This document shows positions 34,463 through 43,596 of a stretch of DNA of 64,000 nt, in pieces. How positions within the stretch are numbered: position 1 is the stretch's first letter; each line of letters begins with the position of its first letter. The position numbers were made by a program, and so were the translations under genes. This stretch comes from Phycisphaerae bacterium (GTDB lineage: Bacteria > Planctomycetota > Phycisphaerae > Phycisphaerales > SM1A02): the NCBI GenBank assembly GCA_016795035.1, contig JAEUIT010000018.1:1-64000 (forward strand). The letters are read 5' to 3'. Under the pieces are notes generated by a model. The model was not told where the DNA came from and searched no databases. It saw nothing but the letters and a program-made list of their open reading frames with translations.

Positions 34463-35866
34463 TCACCGCTTCGTCTTCGCGAGTCGATCGATCTGGTCGA
34501 GGTATCGCGCGACGTCGTCGCGCGGCTTCAGCTCCTGCGCGCGGCGAAGGAGCGGGACGGCGTCGGCGTAGCGCCCCATCGCGGCGAGCGTCTGCGCATG
34601 GCGCAGGAGCGCGGGCGCCTCGAAGGCCTCGATCTTCTCCGCACGCTCGAAGTAGAAGATCGCGCGGTCCGGCTTCTCCGCCTTCGCGTAGTGCTGTCCG
34701 AGCAGCATCAGCGCCTCGCCGTCGAGCGGGTCGAGCTTCACGATCTCCTCGAGAATCGTGGCGGTCTCTTCGGACGCGTCGCCGCCGGCCATGGCGATCC
34801 GCGCCTCAAGCTTGAGAAGGCGACGTCGGTCGGTGTCGTCGAGGCGAGCGTCGAGCGAGGCGCGGATGCCCGCCACGAGCGCCTTCGACTGCGTCACGAA
34901 CCCCTTCGCGGCCAGGATCTCCGCCGCCTTGATCGGACGCGGGGCCGGCTGATCGGGGCTGAGGGCCACGCCGCGCTCGTAGGCGCGCACGGCGAGATCC
35001 GCGAGCCCTTCGCTCAAGTAGATGTCGCCCAACGTATGCAAGCTGTCGACGGTCGACTTTCCGAGCAGGTCAAGCGCCTCGAGATTCTCCGCGGCGCGGA
35101 GCGGCTGCTTCATGCCGAGATAGGAGTGCGCCTGCAGAAGCCAGAACTCCGCCTTCTCCGGATTGCGCTCGAGGAGCACGTCGAGCAGCGCCGCCGCGTC
35201 CTCGAACTTCTGCTGACGGAAGACGCAGCGCGTGAGGCCGAGACGCCACTCGAGCTCCGACGGATCGAGGAGAAGCGCGTTTCGATAGGCCGCCTCGGCC
35301 GCCTGGAAGTCGAGCTTCGAGGCGTACGCGAAGCCCAGCAGGCCGTACGCGTAAGAGTCGGCCCCGCCAAGCTTGATCATCTTCGTGAACGACTCGATGG
35401 CCTCGTCGTTCGCGCCGTTCCGCACCGCGATCAGACCGATGTTGCGCCACGCGCGGCGGAAGCTCGGGAACTTCTCCACCGCCACCTTGAAGTTCGCGAG
35501 GGCCTCGTCGATGCGCTGCTGCTGGAACTGAATCTGCCCGAGCGTGAAGTCGAGCGCGGCCGACCACTCCTTCTTCATGCCCTTCTTGAGGGCGGCCTCG
35601 GCTTCCGCGAGCTTGTTCTCGCTCATGAGCGGGCGAATCTTCTCGAGGAGCTTCACCTCGTCGGGAAGGACGCGCGGCTCGACTTCGGCGTCGATGCCGT
35701 AGCCCGCGACGAACGACTTCAAGAACTTCGGGTCCGACCAGAGCGCCTGGATCTCCGCGTTGCCTTGGGCGAAGGAGTCGGGGCCGTCCGCGAAGGAGAC
35801 ACCGCCCGTGAGCGCAACGCCGACGAGGCCGGCACGGAGAACCAAGAGACGTACGGATCGCAACAT
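34463..35866 (-). CDS. periplasmic TPR-repeat protein ending the TonB operon
   Basis: A 467-residue protein with a signal peptide (about 1-26, ending VSFADG) and at least nine TPR-like repeats over the rest (for example AWRNIGLIAVRNGANDEAIE and AYGLLGFAYASKLDFQAAEA). The start at 35866 has GGAG eight bases upstream; ATG 35872 is the alternative. It follows tonB by 29 bp. TPR proteins at this position end TonB2/TtpC-type operons in Vibrio and Shewanella, where they support TonB function; the same role is inferred here. Confidence 0.85.
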   Translation of the reverse strand: MLRSVRLLVLRAGLVGVALTGGVSFADGPDSFAQGNAEIQALWSDPKFLKSFVAGYGIDAEVEPRVLPDEVKLLEKIRPLMSENKLAEAEAALKKGMKKEWSAALDFTLGQIQFQQQRIDEALANFKVAVEKFPSFRRAWRNIGLIAVRNGANDEAIESFTKMIKLGGADSYAYGLLGFAYASKLDFQAAEAAYRNALLLDPSELEWRLGLTRCVFRQQKFEDAAALLDVLLERNPEKAEFWLLQAHSYLGMKQPLRAAENLEALDLLGKSTVDSLHTLGDIYLSEGLADLAVRAYERGVALSPDQPAPRPIKAAEILAAKGFVTQSKALVAGIRASLDARLDDTDRRRLLKLEARIAMAGGDASEETATILEEIVKLDPLDGEALMLLGQHYAKAEKPDRAIFYFERAEKIEAFEAPALLRHAQTLAAMGRYADAVPLLRRAQELKPRDDVARYLDQIDRLAKTKR

Positions 35867-35895
35867 AGTCATGACTCCCAACCCTACGAAACCCA

Positions 35896-36618
35896 TCAAC
35901 TCACGGGGAACCGAATAGGAACGCGCATGCGACACGAGACCCGTTCGCCGCCGCGCATGCCCGGCTCGAACTTCCACTTTCGGACGGCCGACAGCGCCGG
36001 CGCCTCGAATGCGGGATGCGATGCCCGCTCCACCCGCGCGTTCTGCACCTTGCCCTCCTCGTCGACGACGAAGATCACCGTCACGAGGGCTTCCTGCTTC
36101 TTGCCGCGCATCTCCGAGGGATAGGTCGGCGCCGCCTGGAAGACCGGGCGAGGGCGCTGGTCCATCTCCGCCATCTCGAAGGCGTCCTCGAACTTCTCCT
36201 GCAACGTGGAGCCTTCACGTCCGGTGCCGCCGATGCGTCCGCCGCTCCGGAAGGTCAACGTCTCGCCGAAGTCGCCGCCGCCCGCCGAGACGCCGCTCAG
36301 CGCCGCCTCGATCGCGCTCAGGCTGACGTTGTCGAGCGCGGGCGCGTCGTCGGTGGCCGCCGGCTGCTCGAGGTCTTTGATGATCTCGTTCGCGTCGGGC
36401 GGCGCCTCGTCGCGCGAGAGTTCCTCGGCCGGAGTTTCCTCGGGCTCTTCCTTCTGGTCAGGCTTCCTTTCGTCGGCGACGTCCTCCGCCACGAGCTCGA
36501 CTTCCTGCACGGCCGGCCCCGCCGCCTTGTGCTGGCCGAACAACAGGCCACCGAAGAGGAGGAAAGCCGCGTGCAGGAGGATCGCGGCGCCGATGCCGAA
36601 GATCCATGCGAGTTTCAT
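35896..36618 (-). CDS. tonB: TonB-family energy transducer
   Basis: A 240-residue protein with an N-terminal membrane anchor (about 5-27, including His16 in LLHAAFLLFGG, equivalent to the conserved anchor His of TonB), an acidic/Pro linker (about 35-95) instead of the usual Glu-Pro/Lys-Pro rod, and a C-terminal TonB domain (about 160-240; YPSEMRGKKQEALVTVIFVV, then the ALSAVRKWKFEPG signature). It transmits ExbB/ExbD energy to the TonB-dependent receptor encoded upstream. The ATG overlaps the ExbD stop (ATGA). Confidence 0.93.
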   Translation of the reverse strand: MKLAWIFGIGAAILLHAAFLLFGGLLFGQHKAAGPAVQEVELVAEDVADERKPDQKEEPEETPAEELSRDEAPPDANEIIKDLEQPAATDDAPALDNVSLSAIEAALSGVSAGGGDFGETLTFRSGGRIGGTGREGSTLQEKFEDAFEMAEMDQRPRPVFQAAPTYPSEMRGKKQEALVTVIFVVDEEGKVQNARVERASHPAFEAPALSAVRKWKFEPGMRGGERVSCRMRVPIRFPVS

Positions 36619-37034
36619 CGCTTCTCCGTGTTGATGCCGACCTTTGCGATGCCCACGCGCCGCACTTCGTCGAGCACCCCGACGACATGCCGGAAGTCCG
36701 CGGTGCCGTCGCTATTGATGATGACCTTGGGATCGCGCGACGCGTTCTTGAAGGTCTGCAGCTTCATCGGGAGCTGCGCGATCGTGATCTTCTCCTTGTT
36801 ATAGAAAACCTCGCCGCGGTCGTTCACGCTCAGCGTGACGGCCTTCTCCATCTCCGCCTGGTCGCCGAGCGATTTCGACGTGCTTGCAGTCGGGAGCGCG
36901 ACCTGCACCCCCTGATTCTTCGTCATGGAAAGAGACACCATGATGAAGGTCGCGAGCAGGAAGAAGATGATGTCGATGAGCGGGATGATCTCGATGCGGG
37001 CCTTCTTGGTCCCGCCGCCCGATGACGTGTGCAT
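36615..37034 (-). CDS. exbD: ExbD-family protein of the TonB operon
   Basis: A 139-residue ExbD with the LIDIIFFLLATFIM membrane helix containing the essential Asp, and a periplasmic domain ending in HVVGVLDEVRRVGIAKVGI. A single ExbD serves this TonB operon, unlike the two other sets in the window, which carry two each. Its stop overlaps the tonB start; the upstream ExbB ends 24 bp away. Confidence 0.95.
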   Translation of the reverse strand: MHTSSGGGTKKARIEIIPLIDIIFFLLATFIMVSLSMTKNQGVQVALPTASTSKSLGDQAEMEKAVTLSVNDRGEVFYNKEKITIAQLPMKLQTFKNASRDPKVIINSDGTADFRHVVGVLDEVRRVGIAKVGINTEKR

Positions 37035-37058
37035 AGGTGTCTCCTCGCCGGCTTCTGG

Positions 37059-38522
37059 TCAGAGCTGCGCCCACTCGAGCTGCCCCAGCTTGCCCTCGAC
37101 CTGCTGGCTCGCCGTCGCGCGCTCGCGCGGCTCCATCATCAGTTCAAACTGCGCGGAGGCCGACTCCATCTCGTGGCGCGCCTCTTCCATCTTCGTGTTG
37201 AGCATGTTGTAGGGAATGAGCGACACGATCGCGATGCCGAGACCGAAGGCCGTCGCGATGAGCGCTTCCGCGATGCCGCCGGTGATCGCGCCGGGCGCGC
37301 TCAGTTCGCCGCCGATCAGGGAGAACGATCCCATCATGCCGGTGACCGTTCCGAGGAGGCCGAGGAGCGGCGCCAACGTGATGACGGTGTCGAGGATCGA
37401 GATGCCGCGCCGGAAGCGGCGCATCTCGACGCCCTGTGCATAGACAAGCGCGTTCGCGATCGACTGCTCGCGATGGTTGAGCGCGTAGCCGAGGACGCGC
37501 ACGACGTAGAACTTCGTTCCCGCGGCGATCTTCTTCGCGCCGTCGAGGTCGCCGTTCGAGACGGCGATGAAGAACCGCTCGAGCGACCGCGGGCTGCGGC
37601 GCCAACGCTCGCGCATCAGGAAGAGCGTGCGTTCGAGCACGGCACCGAGCGCGAGCACCGATGCGGCGAGAAGCGGCCACATGATGGGTCCGCCCTTCTC
37701 GAAGATATGGATGAGGTTGGTCTTCTGCACCAGCTCCTTGAGCGCGCCGCCGCGCGACGCGTCGAGCGGAAGAAGGCCTTCGCCGGTGCTGACGATCGAC
37801 GCAAGCCCGGCCTGCAACGGTCCCTCGAGCGGACGGATGAGCGGCTTGGAGCCGTCGGCCTGCGGAACGACCACGCCGGCCGCGCCGCCCGACTCGCCCT
37901 TGAAGAGCGCGACCGGACCGAGGATGGCGTACTCGCCGTTCACCACGCCGCCGTCAAGGTTGACGCCCACGCCGGCAAACTTGAGTCCACCGATCGCGTC
38001 GCCGAGGCGCGTGATCGTCATGTCGACGAACCCGACTTGCTTCGCTAGCCGCTGCTGCGCGGTCAGCGACTTGTTCTCCGCCGCCTGCTTCGCGTCATCG
38101 ATCGCCGGCGCGAGCACGAGCATCTCCGCCGGATTGACCTTCGCGTCGAACGTCTTGGCGTACTCGTCAAGGATGTTCCCGACGTAGGTGAGTTCGTCCT
38201 GGCGCTTCTTGATCTCCGCGGTGATCGTGGTCAGCTCAAGTTTGCCGCTGTCGACGAGGCGCACGGTCTTCTCGAAGTCGCGCCGCAGCTGCGCAAGCTT
38301 GTCCTCGAGCGCCGTCAGCTCCTCCGCCAACGGCAGCTTCTCCTTCGCGATCTGATCGCGAAGCGCATTCAGTTGCTCGACGCTGCGGGCGAGCTCGGCC
38401 TCCGCGGAACGCGCGACCGTCTCGATCGGGCTGGCCTCGGCGGGCACCGCTTCCTGCGACGCCTGTGCGGCGGCGACGTGACACGCGGCCGCGACGACGA
38501 TGGTGCTAAGTATCGCTCTCAT
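37059..38522 (-). CDS. TtpC-like long MotA/TolQ/ExbB protein
   Basis: A 487-residue ExbB-family protein with a signal peptide (about 1-20), an approximately 240-residue periplasmic extension starting with coiled coil (EQLNALRDQIAKEKLPLAEE), and a C-terminal ExbB domain with three helices (about 273-293, 370-400, 410-440; the PLLGLLGTVTGMMGSF signature). This layout is that of TtpC, the extra ExbB-like component of Vibrio TonB2 systems. In those systems a separate ExbB2 gene follows; here ExbD follows directly, so this protein may serve as both. The start overlaps the DUF3450 stop (ATGA). Confidence 0.9.
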   Translation of the reverse strand: MRAILSTIVVAAACHVAAAQASQEAVPAEASPIETVARSAEAELARSVEQLNALRDQIAKEKLPLAEELTALEDKLAQLRRDFEKTVRLVDSGKLELTTITAEIKKRQDELTYVGNILDEYAKTFDAKVNPAEMLVLAPAIDDAKQAAENKSLTAQQRLAKQVGFVDMTITRLGDAIGGLKFAGVGVNLDGGVVNGEYAILGPVALFKGESGGAAGVVVPQADGSKPLIRPLEGPLQAGLASIVSTGEGLLPLDASRGGALKELVQKTNLIHIFEKGGPIMWPLLAASVLALGAVLERTLFLMRERWRRSPRSLERFFIAVSNGDLDGAKKIAAGTKFYVVRVLGYALNHREQSIANALVYAQGVEMRRFRRGISILDTVITLAPLLGLLGTVTGMMGSFSLIGGELSAPGAITGGIAEALIATAFGLGIAIVSLIPYNMLNTKMEEARHEMESASAQFELMMEPRERATASQQVEGKLGQLEWAQL

Positions 38523-39325
38523 TGCATTCTCACAGGTAATCCGACGAACGCGGGCTTGTGCTTCCCTTGCAGAACTTCGAACGCGAGGAGGACGTCACGC
38601 GAGATGGCGTTCGACGGCTCCCAGACCCAACCGTCGGCGGTCGGTCGACCGATTCCGGTTTCGCCCGTGGGGCTGAGGTAATAGGCCTGCGCGAGGCCGA
38701 GATACATGACGCGCACCTGCGCCGGCTTGCCGTTCGCGAGGAGGCGCACTTCCTGGCTCGACACGATGTCGGTGTTCGCGCGATTCACCTCGTTGAGAAT
38801 GCCGAGCACGTTCTGGTATCGCTCGGCGACGGTCGCCGGCGTCGATGCCGGATCGTCGGGAATGCGCTTGATGAGCGGCATGAGCTTCTCGCGCACCGGC
38901 TCCGGCACGCGCGGAAGGACGCCCTTGATGCGCGTCTCCATCGCGGTGACCGAGGTGCCGAGGTCGCGGAGCGCCTGCGTCACGTCATCGAGCTCCGACG
39001 AGAGCGAGTTTCGCTTCGCCTCCGTCTCGGTCACGCCCGCCTGCGCCTCGACGATCTTCGCCTCAAGCGACGCGATCTCCTTCTTGACGAGATCGAGCCG
39101 GCCGAGCAGCACGTCCTTGCCCTGCTGCCAGTCCGTGCGCTCCTTCGAGATGATCTGCTGCGTCTCGATCCATTTCGCCATGGTCAGCTTTGCCTCGTCG
39201 AGCGACACCTTGCCGCCCGCGGGCGGCGCGTCGCTCCCGAAGCACGCGGCCGCGCCGGGAATCGCAAGCCAGAGCGCGAGCGCCGTGGCTCTGCGTATGC
39301 GTCGTTGTGTGGTCGTCTTGGTCAT
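38519..39325 (-). CDS. DUF3450 periplasmic coiled-coil protein
   Basis: A 268-residue protein with a signal peptide ending near AAACFG (a lipobox-like AAAC at residues about 24-27 is possible), a long coiled coil (about 45-125; WIETQQIISKERTDWQQGKD onwards) and a compact C-terminal domain with the YLGLAQAYYLSPTG and WEPSNAISRDVLLAFEVL segments typical of DUF3450. This family accompanies TtpC/ExbB/ExbD/TonB clusters in gammaproteobacteria. The start at 39325 has GAGG eight bases upstream. The stop overlaps the TtpC-like start. Confidence 0.88.
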   Translation of the reverse strand: MTKTTTQRRIRRATALALWLAIPGAAACFGSDAPPAGGKVSLDEAKLTMAKWIETQQIISKERTDWQQGKDVLLGRLDLVKKEIASLEAKIVEAQAGVTETEAKRNSLSSELDDVTQALRDLGTSVTAMETRIKGVLPRVPEPVREKLMPLIKRIPDDPASTPATVAERYQNVLGILNEVNRANTDIVSSQEVRLLANGKPAQVRVMYLGLAQAYYLSPTGETGIGRPTADGWVWEPSNAISRDVLLAFEVLQGKHKPAFVGLPVRMQ

Positions 39326-39357
39326 GGGCCCATCCTCGTTCGCACGATTGTGTCTCC

Positions 39358-42348
39358 TCAAAACTCGACGTTCACCGACACGCCGAACGCGAAGTCGATG
39401 CCCTTCGTGTAGGACGTGTTCAGGACGTCGCCGCTGATGTAGTCCGAGCGGTAGACCGTTTGAATTTCAGGGTTCGTGAGGTTCTTCGCCTGGAAGAAGA
39501 ACTTGACGTACTCGCCGGCAGATTGCGTGAGCGTGAAGTTGAGCGTGCCCACCTCGGTGGCGTAGATCGCGGGCACATAGTTGGGCGGATTGACGCCGGC
39601 GCCGGCGATGAGCGTGTCGCCGGTCACCGTATAGAAGAGCCCGAACTGCGTGCCGGTGAAGTCGAGGTCATACGTCGCGAACAGGTTGTAGATGTACTCC
39701 GGCGCGCCGGTCATCGGCTGCGTCGTCTGCGGCGCCTGGATGTTGGGCAAGCTCAACTGGTCGACGAGCGACTGCGGCAGATCGACTTCGGAGTGGATGA
39801 ACGTTGCGTTGCCGCCGAGGGTCAGGCCGCGCATCTCCTCCCAGATCTGGCCGAAGTCCTGCCGAAGCTCGAGTTCGAGCCCGAGCATCTCGCCGCTCGG
39901 GAAGTTCTCCGGAGTCGTATAGGTGAAGGTTGCGACCTTCTGCACGTACTCGATGGGATCGTCGATCGTCTTATAGAAACCCGAGATCGAGAAGAGTCCG
40001 CCGGCGAACGGCGTGTAGTCCGCCCGCAAGTCGTAGTTGTTGAGAAAGCTCTGCTGGAGGTCGGGATTGCCGATGAAGATCGGGCCGCCGAGGTACTCCT
40101 GCTGGATGATCGGCGTGAGTTCGCGGAACGTCTGCAACGCGATCGTCTGCGCGAACACCGCGCGGAGCGTGAGTTCGGAGATCGGCTTGAAGACGAGGCC
40201 GACCGACGGGAGCACCTTATTGCTCGAGTCGTTCACGTCCGCGTCGCCGGGATTGAGCGCGACGCCGGTCGTCGCGCCGGGGGGGAACCAGAGCGCGTCC
40301 GCTTCGGCGAAGTTCTCGATCGCGATGTCCGTCTGCTGCACGCGGGCGCCGCCGATGATCGACCACTCCGGCGTGAGCGGCAGGTCCATCATGGCGTAGA
40401 ACGCCTCGATGGACTGGTCGCCGTTGTAGTTCACGTCGACGAACGGCGGGCCGTCCGTGATCGGATGGTTCTCCGTCGGGAAGACCGCGCTCCAGAACTG
40501 GTCCCAATTCCCTTGGAAGGTGCTGTTGTCGCCGAAGTTGCTGAACGTCTCCTGCTCGTACGTTCGCGAGACCTGGTCGTTGAAGTAGCCGAACTTGAAG
40601 TAGCCCTCGGTATCGGTCCATTGCGCGAAGGGCAGCGTGAGGTTCAGCGCGTACTGCGTGCTGTCCTCGTTGATGTCCTTGTAGATGCGCTGGAGGTTGC
40701 CGAGGTTGAAGTTGGCGTCAGGCTTGAACGGCGATTGCGACGGCGGGATCACGAAGCCCGGGAAGAGCTCGAAGCCCGGCGTGAACTCGGTGCCGAACTG
40801 ACGCTTGTCGGGTTCGTAGAACTCCGCGCCGTTCGACGAGAACGTCCAGTCGAACACCGGCGAGCGGAAGCCGAACGACTCGTCGATGTCGAAGTCGTCG
40901 ATGGGCAGCGTGTGCGTGCCCTTGAATTGGAGCGACGTCGTGGTTCGCTCGACATAGTCAAGCGTCTCGAGCCGCAGATACGGCGCGACCTTGAGCTCGA
41001 ACGGGTCGTTGCCGCTGCCGGGACCCGTCCCCTGCAGCGAGTATCCCGGGAAGTAGTACGCCTTGCCGCGCGTGTCCTCGGCAAGCGTGACCGTGTCCTC
41101 CGCGTCGTGCGTGTAGAGATACGTGACGCCGACCTTGTGATTCTCCGTCTCGACGCCGAAGGACCCGAGGGCGCCCCACTGCACCATCGTCGACGACTGC
41201 GTCACGTCGAGCAGCTTTGTCTTGAAGTCCTCGGGGCCGTTGTCCTGCGTCTTCTCCGGCACCATCGGACCGCCCGGCGTCTCGACCCAGTAGGAGTCGT
41301 CGATGCCGTTGTCGAAGAAGGAGACGTCTTGCTCGTAGAAGAGGCTGGCGAAGCCGCCAACTTTGATTCCCTCGTCGAGCTCGAAGCTGCCGCCGCCGGA
41401 GACCGACCATTTGTATTCCACCGGCGGCGAGCCAGTCGTGACGCCGACCGCGCCGCCCCAGTTGCCGCCGATGTTGTCGACCTGGACGTCGCGGCTGCCG
41501 TCGTCGAAGCCCCAGAAGCTCACGCCGCCGTCGTCGTAGGTGAGGAAGTTGTTGGCGCCCTTCACCTGCGAGTTGAAGCCAACCTGTCCCTTGATCTGAA
41601 AGGTCAGCTCGTCGGGGATGTTCTTGAGAATGACGTTGACCGCGCCGCCGGACGCGTCGCCTTGCTGATCCGGCGTGAACGTCTTCGACACCTGCACGCT
41701 CTCGACGATCGCCGTCGGGAATTGGTCGAGCTGGACCGCGCGCTTCTCGGCGTCCGCGGTCGGTAGGCGAATGCCGTTGATCTGGGAGACGACGTAGCGA
41801 TCGGGCAATCCGCGAACGACCGCGTACTTGCCGTCCTGCACGGACGCGCCCGGCACGAGCGAGAGCGCCTCGGCCACGTCGCTTCGGCCAGCTTTGCTTA
41901 AGAGCTCGGCGCCGATGCTGTCGACGAGTTGGGGGCTCTCGAGCCGAAGCTGGAGGAGCGCGCCTTCCGTGCCGCCGAGCTGCACCTCCTGGACGACGAA
42001 CTCGTCCATGTCGGTGAACTCGCCGGCCAGCGACGCGTCGACGTCGGTCAGCGCGCCTTCGGCAACGACGACATCCGATCGCACCTGACGCGCGTACCCG
42101 TCCTTCGTGAAGAGCAGGGTGTACGTGCCGGCGGGAACGTCGCTGAAGACGAAGTTGCCGTCCTCGCTCGCGGTGATGCTCTTGCGCAGCTCGAGGATCT
42201 CGACCTTCGCGGAGCCGATCGGCGCGCCGAAGTCCTTGTCATAGACAACGCCGCGCACGCCGCCCGCCTGCTGGGCTGCGACTGCCGCGATGCCAGGGCT
42301 CGCCAACGCGATGGCGAGCGCGAGATATCCGATCGGGCGGGTTACCAC
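39358..42348 (-). CDS. TonB-dependent outer-membrane receptor
   Basis: A 996-residue receptor: signal peptide (1-25), a carboxypeptidase-regulatory-like beta domain (about 30-110; GVRGVVYDKDFGAPIGSAKV), a plug domain (about 130-245) and a 22-strand-type barrel ending in the aromatic Phe of VSVNVEF. It starts with GTG overlapping the upstream TPR stop by 7 bases and has AGGAG just before it. Large size and the regulatory-like domain recall SusC-type and CirA-like receptors, but no SusD gene is present. Ligand unknown; the cotranscribed secreted beta-helix protein and TPR protein could be functionally linked. Confidence 0.93.
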   Translation of the reverse strand: MVTRPIGYLALAIALASPGIAAVAAQQAGGVRGVVYDKDFGAPIGSAKVEILELRKSITASEDGNFVFSDVPAGTYTLLFTKDGYARQVRSDVVVAEGALTDVDASLAGEFTDMDEFVVQEVQLGGTEGALLQLRLESPQLVDSIGAELLSKAGRSDVAEALSLVPGASVQDGKYAVVRGLPDRYVVSQINGIRLPTADAEKRAVQLDQFPTAIVESVQVSKTFTPDQQGDASGGAVNVILKNIPDELTFQIKGQVGFNSQVKGANNFLTYDDGGVSFWGFDDGSRDVQVDNIGGNWGGAVGVTTGSPPVEYKWSVSGGGSFELDEGIKVGGFASLFYEQDVSFFDNGIDDSYWVETPGGPMVPEKTQDNGPEDFKTKLLDVTQSSTMVQWGALGSFGVETENHKVGVTYLYTHDAEDTVTLAEDTRGKAYYFPGYSLQGTGPGSGNDPFELKVAPYLRLETLDYVERTTTSLQFKGTHTLPIDDFDIDESFGFRSPVFDWTFSSNGAEFYEPDKRQFGTEFTPGFELFPGFVIPPSQSPFKPDANFNLGNLQRIYKDINEDSTQYALNLTLPFAQWTDTEGYFKFGYFNDQVSRTYEQETFSNFGDNSTFQGNWDQFWSAVFPTENHPITDGPPFVDVNYNGDQSIEAFYAMMDLPLTPEWSIIGGARVQQTDIAIENFAEADALWFPPGATTGVALNPGDADVNDSSNKVLPSVGLVFKPISELTLRAVFAQTIALQTFRELTPIIQQEYLGGPIFIGNPDLQQSFLNNYDLRADYTPFAGGLFSISGFYKTIDDPIEYVQKVATFTYTTPENFPSGEMLGLELELRQDFGQIWEEMRGLTLGGNATFIHSEVDLPQSLVDQLSLPNIQAPQTTQPMTGAPEYIYNLFATYDLDFTGTQFGLFYTVTGDTLIAGAGVNPPNYVPAIYATEVGTLNFTLTQSAGEYVKFFFQAKNLTNPEIQTVYRSDYISGDVLNTSYTKGIDFAFGVSVNVEF

Positions 42349-43487
42349 GGGCTCCTCAGCGATTCGCGAATCGCGCGGATGCGGGCCAACGTCGCCTCAT
42401 CGGGCTCGAAGCCGACGATTGCCATCGATCGCAGCGTGGCCGCGAGATCGATGGCGCGGGGTCGCGCGTTGGGGTTCTCGGCGCCTGCCTCCAACGCTTG
42501 CCTATAGACACGAGCGGCCGCGGCCGAGTCGCCGACGCGCTGATAGCACTCCGCGACGGGACGCAGCTGGTCCGCCATGTCCATGCTCATGATGTACGCG
42601 CGATTCGCCTCCACGTGCGCGATCGCGGCGTCGAGGAGGGCCGTGGCCTTCGCCGTGTCGCCCATGCGCTGCCATGCATAGGCAAGGCGCGCGAGCGCGG
42701 GAGCCTTGCCCTCCGCCCCCCAACGGGCGGCATCCAACATGCCGTTCGCGTCGGCGGCGAGGCGTCGCGCCGTCTCGATGTCGCCACGCTCGATGGCGAT
42801 CTCCGCCAACGTGGCGCACGCGTCAAGCTGAAGGTCGAGCGGAAGCTTCGCCCACACCGCGCGCGCCGTCCGCTCCGCGTCGCCGCGCGCCGCCGCGTCG
42901 TCGAAGCGCTCGCGAAACTCCTCGATCGCGAGCCGCGCCGCCGCGCGGAGCTGATCGAGATCCGCGGTCGCGGCCAATCGATCGATCTCCGCGCGGCGCG
43001 CCGCGATCTCCTCGGACGATCGTGGCTGCGTGCCGAAGAGAAGAAGGCGTTGCGCCTCGGCGATGCGCTCCTGAATGCGCTCGAGCCGCCACTCGGTCTG
43101 CGTTGCGGCGACGACGTTCGCGGCGACGAGGCAATCCTGCGCGCCCTTTCCGTCGCCGCGCGCCGCATAGAAGCAAGCGATATCGCCGAAGGCTGCGCCG
43201 CGGCGCCAGCTCTGCGGCGCGATGCCTTCGGCGCACGCACGCGCCCTCTCGGGCGCGCCAAGCGTGATCCATGCCGCGACGATCTCGTACTGCGAGAGCG
43301 AGCGGTCCTTGACGTGCGGGTCTATCGGGATCGCCGACGCGACGTCGAATGCGTCGGCAAGGAGGCGCTCCGCGTTCGATGACGGCGCGACGGCCACGGC
43401 CATCGTGCGGTCCTTCTCCGTTGCAGGCGGTGCCGGCAACGGCGGGAGCGCCGTGATGAATATGCAAAGTGCGACGAGTGGGCTCAT
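42342..43487 (-). CDS. exported TPR-like helical-repeat protein
   Basis: A 381-residue protein with a short hydrophobic leader (about 1-20) and mostly alpha-helical Ala/Arg-rich repeats resembling degenerate TPRs (LARLAYAWQRMGDTAKATAL and ECYQRVGDSAAAARVYRQAL). No catalytic motif is seen. Its stop overlaps the receptor start by 7 bases, implying coupling within the TonB operon. The leader is weak (Pro-rich after residue 13), so it might be a membrane-anchored rather than released protein. Confidence 0.75.
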   Translation of the reverse strand: MSPLVALCIFITALPPLPAPPATEKDRTMAVAVAPSSNAERLLADAFDVASAIPIDPHVKDRSLSQYEIVAAWITLGAPERARACAEGIAPQSWRRGAAFGDIACFYAARGDGKGAQDCLVAANVVAATQTEWRLERIQERIAEAQRLLLFGTQPRSSEEIAARRAEIDRLAATADLDQLRAAARLAIEEFRERFDDAAARGDAERTARAVWAKLPLDLQLDACATLAEIAIERGDIETARRLAADANGMLDAARWGAEGKAPALARLAYAWQRMGDTAKATALLDAAIAHVEANRAYIMSMDMADQLRPVAECYQRVGDSAAAARVYRQALEAGAENPNARPRAIDLAATLRSMAIVGFEPDEATLARIRAIRESLRSPW

Positions 43488-43519
43488 GGCTGGCGTCCAG
43501 TAGCCTTCGAGGAAACGGT

Positions 43520-43571
43520 GAGGGAGGTCGTCTGGCGGCAGGCCCCGTGGCGCTGCCGCCAGACGTCCCTC
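43520..43571 (-). terminator. strong hairpin between beta-helix gene and TonB operon
   Basis: A perfect 13-bp stem pairs 43529-43541 (CGTCTGGCGGCAG) with 43553-43565. It extends by GAGGGA/TCCCTC (43520-43525 with 43566-43571) after a 3-base bulge. It lies 26 bp past the stop of the beta-helix gene. No T run follows, so it may be a processing or attenuation structure rather than a full terminator, letting the first gene be expressed more strongly than those after it. Confidence 0.6.
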
Positions 43572-43596
43572 AATTCAGATGCTGCAACGCTGAGAC